Source: Beta vulgaris subsp. vulgaris | Taxonomy: Eukaryota; Streptophyta; Magnoliopsida; Caryophyllales; Amaranthaceae | Direction: 5' to 3' | DNA length: 64,000 bases | Assembly (NCBI RefSeq): GCF_026745355.1 | Contig: NC_079202.1 | Location: 46,946,873-47,010,872, forward strand | In this document: in pieces, positions 58,468 through 64,000 of the stretch | Layout of the letters: every line of letters starts with the position of its first letter | Numbering within the stretch: position 1 is the first letter of the stretch | Made by a program: the position numbers and the translations under genes | Notes under the pieces: generated by a model | What the model saw: only the letters and a program-made list of their open reading frames with translations | Told to the model about the DNA's origin: nothing | The model's database searches: none

Positions 58468-60910
58468 ATGAAGGTTTGTTTTTTTTTCTCTTCTATACTT
58501 TCTGGGTTTTCTCTGATTGTTCAAGTTCATATCTTTATGAATTATGATTCAATGTTTCTGAGTTTTTTTTATGATTTTTCAAACTCTTAGTTAATTTTGT
58601 TTATTGGGTTTTACAGTGCAATATCGCGAACCCTACTACAGGGTGCCAGAAGAAGCTCGAGATCGATGATGAACAGAAACTGTAAGTTTTCTCTAACATT
58701 TTCTCAGTTTTTTCTTTTGATGGGTTTTGATTTTGTTGCTTCTTTTTTATGGGTATTGTGAGCTGGAAAGATTTAATCTTTATTGTTTTTTTAATGTTTG
58801 ATTTGGATGCTTGGTGTGTAAAGTTTGCAACTATTACATGTAGATAAAATGAAGTTTTGATAGATGTGATTAATATTTGAAGATTTTGTTTCAATTAAGG
58901 GAATTTGGAGGAAATTGAAGGGTTTGTTTAGATATATTTAAGGGCGCGTTGCAAGGATTAATTTTCTCTGTTATCTCGATCGTCCAATTTATGTAATGTT
59001 TTCCTATCATTGGTAGGCTTAATTTATATGAATTTGCTGGGATTTATTACTGATCACGTTGACAGATTGGAGTTGCGGGGTGTTATAAGCTATAGTTTGT
59101 GATGTTGTGTATTCACGCAAATTAGATGGAACCGACAAAGAAAACACAATGAACAAAGAAATATTTGCAATAAACAAACTAAAAAACATAAAGATAAAGC
59201 TCAACAAAGGAGAATCGTCGAGATCGATGTTCATTCGGGAACACTTGATGTATATTAGTTTCACATTTTTATTGGAGAACCCTAATGTACATTACTTTCA
59301 CGCATTTTATGTTTTTAGGCTGCGTTTTGGTAGAAACACTAGTGCACCATCTACCAATTGGTGCATTCATGATTGAACTAGATTTAAGTGTTTGGACAGC
59401 TACGAAGGGGATGTATCTCAGAACACTCTTTTATTTTATAAACCCTAAGATGCATCAATTAGTTGGGGTAATTGTTAAGTAATACTATCCACTCTACAAA
59501 CTTTTAGGCAATTGTTAAGCATTGCTGGGGTGCTTTGCTCATTGAGCAGATGGTGCTTTTAGCCCTTTACGTTGCCAATACCAATTTGAGCTAACCAATG
59601 CTTGCATCATTGCCTTTATTCTCTGTGGCTTTGTGCACTCAGGCTCTCATATATTTAACACACATGCTCTTTAGTTAACCTTTTGCTTGAGGCGGTTTTT
59701 CATGTTGTCTTTATTATACATTTTCATGTATTCTTTAGTATTTGCACTCATGACTTGTATCAATTACTGAAAATATAGTGATTTATAGAATTATTATGAA
59801 GCACTAGTACCTTTTCTTTATTTGTGAATAAGCTTGATCTAAACCTTCTATATTCAACAGCCGAGTTTTCTATGACAAGAGGATCTCCCAAGAAGTCAGT
59901 GGAGATGCTCTCGGAGAGGTGAATCCTTGTTCTTTTAGTGCAATGAATTCATTTTGTTTGATGTTTATTTTGTATCAACTCTGGAAGACTAATGGTGAAT
60001 TACAATTTCCTTATGCAGGAATTCAAGGGCTACGTCTTCAAGATCATGGGAGGATGTGACAAGCAAGGTTTCCCCATGAAACAGGGTGTGCTAACTCCAG
60101 GGAGAGTCCGCCTATTGCTCCACAGAGGTTTATAACCTCTACTCTTTGTTTTCCGTGTTTATTCTTCATCTTTTGATATTTAAGTATGTATGTGGCCTAT
60201 GCATAATCTTTGAAATTGTTGCTTACTAGTGGATGATCTTCATTGTGGTATATTTATGTGTGAATTATTCTGTGAGTTAATATCTATTATTGATATGTAG
60301 GAACAAGCTGCTTCCGTGGTCACGGAAGACGTGATGGAGAGCGTCGTAGAAAGTCCGTCCGTGGGTGCATTGTTAGCCAAGACTTGTCTGTTTTGAACTT
60401 AGTTATTGTTAAGAAGGGTGAAAAGGATCTTCCCGGTCTCACCGACACTGAGAAGCCAAGGATGAGGGGTCCCAAGAGGGCATCCAAGATCCGCAAGCTT
60501 TTCAACCTTTCCAAGGAGGATGATGTCCGCAAGTATGTTAACACATACCGAAGGAACTTCACCAGCAAAACTGGTATGAGTCTTTTTGATCATCTTCTGT
60601 TCAGGATGTAAGATTTGGTTTCTTGCACTCCCCCTTGTTATCTAATATCATACTTGTTAAATTGACAGGCAAGAATGTGAGCAAGGCACCCAAGATCCAA
60701 CGTTTGGTTACTCCCTTGACCCTCCAAAGGAAGCGCAGAAGAATTGCTTTGAAGAAGAAGAAGATCGCCAAGGCCAAATCTGATGCGGCTGAGTACCAAA
60801 AGCTTCTTGCTTCAAGGTTGAAGGAGCAGAGAGAGAGGCGAAGTGAGAGTTTGGCAAAGAGGAGATCTAAGCTATCTGCTGTTACCAAGCGACCATCTGA
60901 AGCAGCATAG
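58468..60910 (+). CDS. RPS6: Cytosolic 40S ribosomal protein eS6, six exons
   Basis: Structural protein of the small cytosolic ribosomal subunit and the classical target of S6 kinase in TOR signalling. Exons: 58468-58473, 58617-58681, 59861-59918, 60019-60127, 60301-60573, 60669-60910. All introns are GT-AG. The sum is 753 bases, giving 250 codons plus TAG, the family's usual size. Exon 1 encodes only Met-Lys. Recognisable segments are [79 protein letters not shown] and the basic C-terminus with [20 protein letters not shown], which carries the likely phosphorylated serines. No stop or frameshift, so it should be functional. The start is fixed by the ATG and by the family's N-terminus. It is flanked by a Helitron upstream and a hAT element downstream. 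Confidence 0.95.
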
Positions 60911-61203
60911 GTTGATCCTGTCTTGTGTCTTTCGGTTTAATCATTGTGGTTGCTTTGGGTAGTCCTCATCATGAGATATTTTCTATATGTTTCTGGCAAT
61001 TTTGAGTTAGTGAGACCTGCTAGATTAGTATCTTTTTGAACCTGGAGAGTAACATTCTTATGGATCTTTGTTTCTTTGAGGATGCTCAAATACTTTTGGT
61101 GATTAAAGCTCTACTTCTTTTCTAGACAGTATGCTACTGCATTTTCTTTATTTACGCCTATCTATTTACCCCGAGGTTTATTACCTTTTACATGCCAATG
61201 AGG
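60911..61203 (+). other. eS6 3' untranslated region and flank
   Basis: T-rich sequence after the stop without a gene. The polyadenylation site cannot be placed from sequence alone. Confidence 0.5.
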
Positions 61204-61959
61204 CTAGGTGGCACGGAAACGGATACGGGAACGGATACTGGTACGGGTGCGGGGACGGAAAACGGCAAAATCAAATTTTCAAAAAACAGGTACGGCATGG
61301 ATTCGGCAAAAAATAAAATAAAAATTTAATCTGGAAAAAAATAGTTTATTTTTAATGAATTAAACTGTCAAAGTATATCTAGAAAAATATTACTTCACTT
61401 TTTTTTAACATTTATCTTTTTGTTGTAGTTTATAATGAAAGCTGGCATAAAGCCATAAACTAAAAAATTTGAGAAGAAGAACCGGTCAAAAAAAAAAGGG
61501 GGGAATTCAGCCACTATACCACGTGCCAAAGGAGAAAAGAAGGGGCAATTCATTATTTATTAAAAAGAAAAAAAGAACTCGGTAAAAATAAGAAAAGAAA
61601 AGGTGCAATATAGCTGGCAGCCAAACAACTTTTTTTTATAATGATATCACGTGATATTTTTCCTCTCTCCTCTCTCTCCTCCCTTCTCCTTCAAACTCAA
61701 CGCATGGCTACTGATTATTGACAAACCATGACTTTCCGGCCAAAAGCTTAAAGAAATCCGACCATGGCAGAATGGGTACGTCTTAAAGCTACAAGATCCG
61801 TCTCCAAAACGTCCCCATCAACCACCCTAGCCGTCCCCTACTAAATCCGACGTCCCCACCAATCAAGAGTCGTCACGGGGACGTTTTTCCGGCGTATCCG
61901 TCCCGTATCCGTCCCCGGTACGGGAAACGGCACTCCGGGGAAGTACCCGTGCTTCATAG
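61204..61959. mobile_element. hAT-type non-autonomous element (756 bp)
   Basis: A perfect 8-bp duplication CAATGAGG flanks it (61196-61203 and 61960-61967). Ends: CTAGGTGGCACGGAAACGG against the complement CTATGAAGCACGGGTACTT. GGAACGGATACGGG-type sequence lies in both arms. No transposase frame. Confidence 0.87.
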
Positions 61960-62048
61960 CAATGAGGTCCTGTTTCAAGAATAAAGAACAAGGTTTCGTA
62001 TGAAACTTTGTTTATATGGTATATTTTTATTCTTACCTTTAAAATATA

Positions 62049-62301
62049 CTTCCTCCGTTCCATAATAAGTGAAACATAGGCATTGGGCACAAGATTTAAT
62101 AAATATCACTTTCAAAAGCCAAAAAGTCGTAAAATACCCTTTTATGTTATTAAAAGTAGGAGAGAGAAAAGCAAATTACACAAGTTTATGATGGGTACTC
62201 TTGTCATTTTGTCACTTTCTTTTTTCCATTTAAGGTATGTTTCACTTATTATGAAACGTTCTAAAATAGTAAGTGTTTCACTTATTATGGAACGGAAGAA
62301 G
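62049..62301. mobile_element. Stowaway-like MITE (253 bp), same family as 24173-24423
   Basis: The left CTTCCTCCGTTCCATAATAA pairs with the complement of the right CTTCTTCCGTTCCATAATAA. TA flanks it (62047-62048 and 62302-62303). The interior is nearly the same as the 24173 copy, so the two are recent relatives. Confidence 0.88.
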
Positions 62302-62389
62302 TATATCTTAACGCGGACCACCCAAAAAAAATACTTTATTTATTGAAGAAAAAAAGAAATTACTATGTTTTTTTTTTTTTTTACATCAA

Positions 62390-62960
62390 AGCAACTGCAA
62401 TGTGGATAATGGCATCAAATGTCCATCGAATACTAACATCCAAAAAAGAATGTTTGTGATGCTATTCTTGCGACACTTATGAATATTCCGGGCAAAACAA
62501 AAGATGTTAAGGCGTCATGACATTACTTGAAAAAACAGGGGCTTCAATCAGAGTTGTGGGCTCAGAAAAAGGGACGGAAGGAAGAAGACAGTAGTGGATG
62601 AAAGGGTTGATTAGGAAACTCGGAAAAGAAAACAGAAGGTGGAGGATTCGGATAAGAAACGGATTTTTTTCAAGTCGTTAAATGTAATTAAGGTTCCAAC
62701 TGGCTACTCATCGAATATGAAGCGATTTGTTACCTTAAATGGTGAGTTGAAGTTATCGAGTATGAAATCTCACGATTGTCATGTCATGATGCAAGTATTC
62801 TTACCGATAGCAATTTGTGGGATACTTCCAAAGCATGTGAGGCACACAATTACGTAACTTTATTCATTTTTCCATACAATATGCAGCAAAGTCCTAGATC
62901 CGTCGATTCTCGATTCCTTACAGGCCAGAGTAGTTGAAACTCTATGCAAATTTGAGATGT
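62390..62960 (+). pseudogene. C-terminal part of a TNP2-type CACTA transposase
   Basis: Reads KNVCDAILATLMNIPGKTKD, a stop, KKQGLQSELWAQKKGR, then after frame slips SLNVIKVPTGYSSNMKRFVT, MKSHDCHVMMQVFLPIAI, CGILPKHVRHTIT and ICSKVLDPSILDSLQARVVE. This is the conserved 'HIEKNVCDAI ... MKSHDCHV ... LPK' region of TNP2. The N-terminal two thirds are absent and no CACTA end is seen to the left, so it is a truncated relic. The reading ends where the C-rich tract starts. Confidence 0.82.
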
Positions 62961-62964
62961 TTTT

Positions 62965-63175
62965 AATTTCCCACCCACACCTCCCCACCTATGCACACCC
63001 CTGCCCACACAGACCCTCTGCACACCCACATCCCTGCCCACCACACCCCTCCTACACCCCACCCCACCCCACACCCACCTCCGCCAACCTCTGCCCACCT
63101 CCCTACCCCTGCACACCTCTGCCCACCTACCCCAACCTCCTACCCACCCCACCCCCACCCCCACCCCTGCACACT
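62965..63175. repeat. C-rich low-complexity tract
   Basis: CCCACC / CTGCCCACC repeats on the plus strand, like 37690-37870. The Pro-rich open frames here are artefacts of composition. Confidence 0.85.
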
Positions 63176-63179
63176 TGCC

Positions 63180-64000
63180 TATTTTGGCATTTTCGCGTCC
63201 AATTATTAGATTTCTAGCCATTTAGCCCCAATTTATTTTTGAACCAGTACGTAGATTTTTAGGCTTACATTTGTTGTTGGTCGAATTTTGGGAACGTAGA
63301 TGTGATTTTAAGCCTATTTTGGCCGATTTGCGTCCAATTTGTACTTCTCGAGTCATTTAACTACAAATTCTTTTTTAACATGACAATATGAGGTATAATA
63401 TAACTAGTGTGTAGATTTTTAGGCTTGCATTTGTTGTTAGTCGGATTTCGGGAACGTAAATGTGATTTTAGGCCTATTTTTTCCGTTTCGCATCCAATTT
63501 GTACTTTTCGAGTCATTTAACCCCGAATTCTTTTTGAACATGATAATATGAGTTATAATATAACTAGTGTGTAAAGTTTTAGGTTTGCATTAGTTGTTGG
63601 TCGAATTTCAGGAACATAAATGTGATTTTAGGCCTATTTTGGCCGATTCGCGTCCAATTTGTACTTCTCGAGTCATTTAACCCCAAATTCTTTTTGAACA
63701 TGATATATGAGTTATAATATAACTATTGTGTAGATTTTTATACTTGCGTTAGTTGTTGGTCGAATTTCAGGAACGTAAATGTGATTTTAGGCCTATTTTG
63801 GCATTTTCGCATCCAAGTATTAGATTTTGAGCCATCAACTCCAATTTTTTTTATGAATATGACTATATAAGTTATAATATAACTAGAGTGTATATTTTTA
63901 ACCCTCAATTTATTGTTGGTTGAATTTCGGGAAGGTATATGTAATTTTTTTGAACTATTAACTACGGTAAATGATTGAATTCTTATATTATGTGTTTTAT
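63180..64000. repeat. ~160-bp tandem array, reverse-oriented relative of the CACTA B array
   Basis: The landmark 'ggctt(a/g)catttgttgttggtcg' begins at about 63261, 63421, 63581, 63740 and 63900, spacing 159-160 bp. Each unit has TAGGCCTATTTTGGCCGA and TTTAACCCCAAATTCTTTTT. The complement matches the units at 38250-39200. The array runs off the right edge of the window, so its CACTA terminus would lie beyond 64000. Confidence 0.85.

Noticed and set aside
60320..60888. Minus-strand ORFs across eS6
   Set aside because: They are shadows of the eS6 exons 5 and 6.

Overview
This window looks like nuclear DNA of a flowering plant, most likely a eudicot. It is AT-rich, its genes carry GT-AG introns, and it is packed with plant-type LTR retrotransposons, CACTA, hAT, Harbinger, Mutator-like and Stowaway elements and Helitrons. 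I cannot name the species. Only one intact host gene is visible: a six-exon gene for cytosolic ribosomal protein eS6 (58468-60910, plus strand, 250 codons plus stop). Nearly everything else is transposon or transposon debris.

Layout. 1-379: relic of an RNase H-like (RVT_3) domain. 416-5117: local duplications, microsatellites, two Stowaway-like MITEs and a long-TIR element. 5122-16278: complete Gypsy element of the Tat type (401/402-bp LTRs, TSD ATAAC) with gag-pol on the minus strand. Between pol and its 3' LTR it carries a spliced antisense gene and two tandem-repeat arrays. 16974-18006: palindrome, SINE-like sequence and a Mutator-like MITE. 18680-22390: decayed Copia element. 22400-32050: intergenic DNA with MITEs, an element with inverted telomere-like arms, and two minus-strand Helitrons. 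32056-33479: non-autonomous CACTA.

35330-53072 is a Russian-doll nest. A LINE relic was split by a Copia element (36154-52947). The 5' LTR of that Copia was split by CACTA A (36415-46372, TSD TTA). CACTA A was split by CACTA B (37365-42800, TSD TAC), which carries a TNP2-type transposase. A third CACTA-like element (46729-48282) sits at the start of the Copia gag. CACTA A holds four in-order exons, with introns, of a mitochondrial-type bL17 ribosomal protein gene, so it appears to have captured a host gene.

53680-54739 is a Harbinger-like element (TSD TAA). 56467-58239 is Helitron sequence with a nested retro-insertion, ending just upstream of the eS6 promoter. 61204-61959 is a hAT element (TSD CAATGAGG) downstream of eS6, followed by a Stowaway MITE. 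62390-64000 is a decayed CACTA transposase with a C-rich tract and a ~160-bp tandem array related to the one in CACTA B.

The strongest leads are the bL17 capture inside the nested CACTA pair, the spliced antisense gene of the Gypsy element, the strings of short palindromes at the CACTA ends, and the element with inverted telomere-like repeats.
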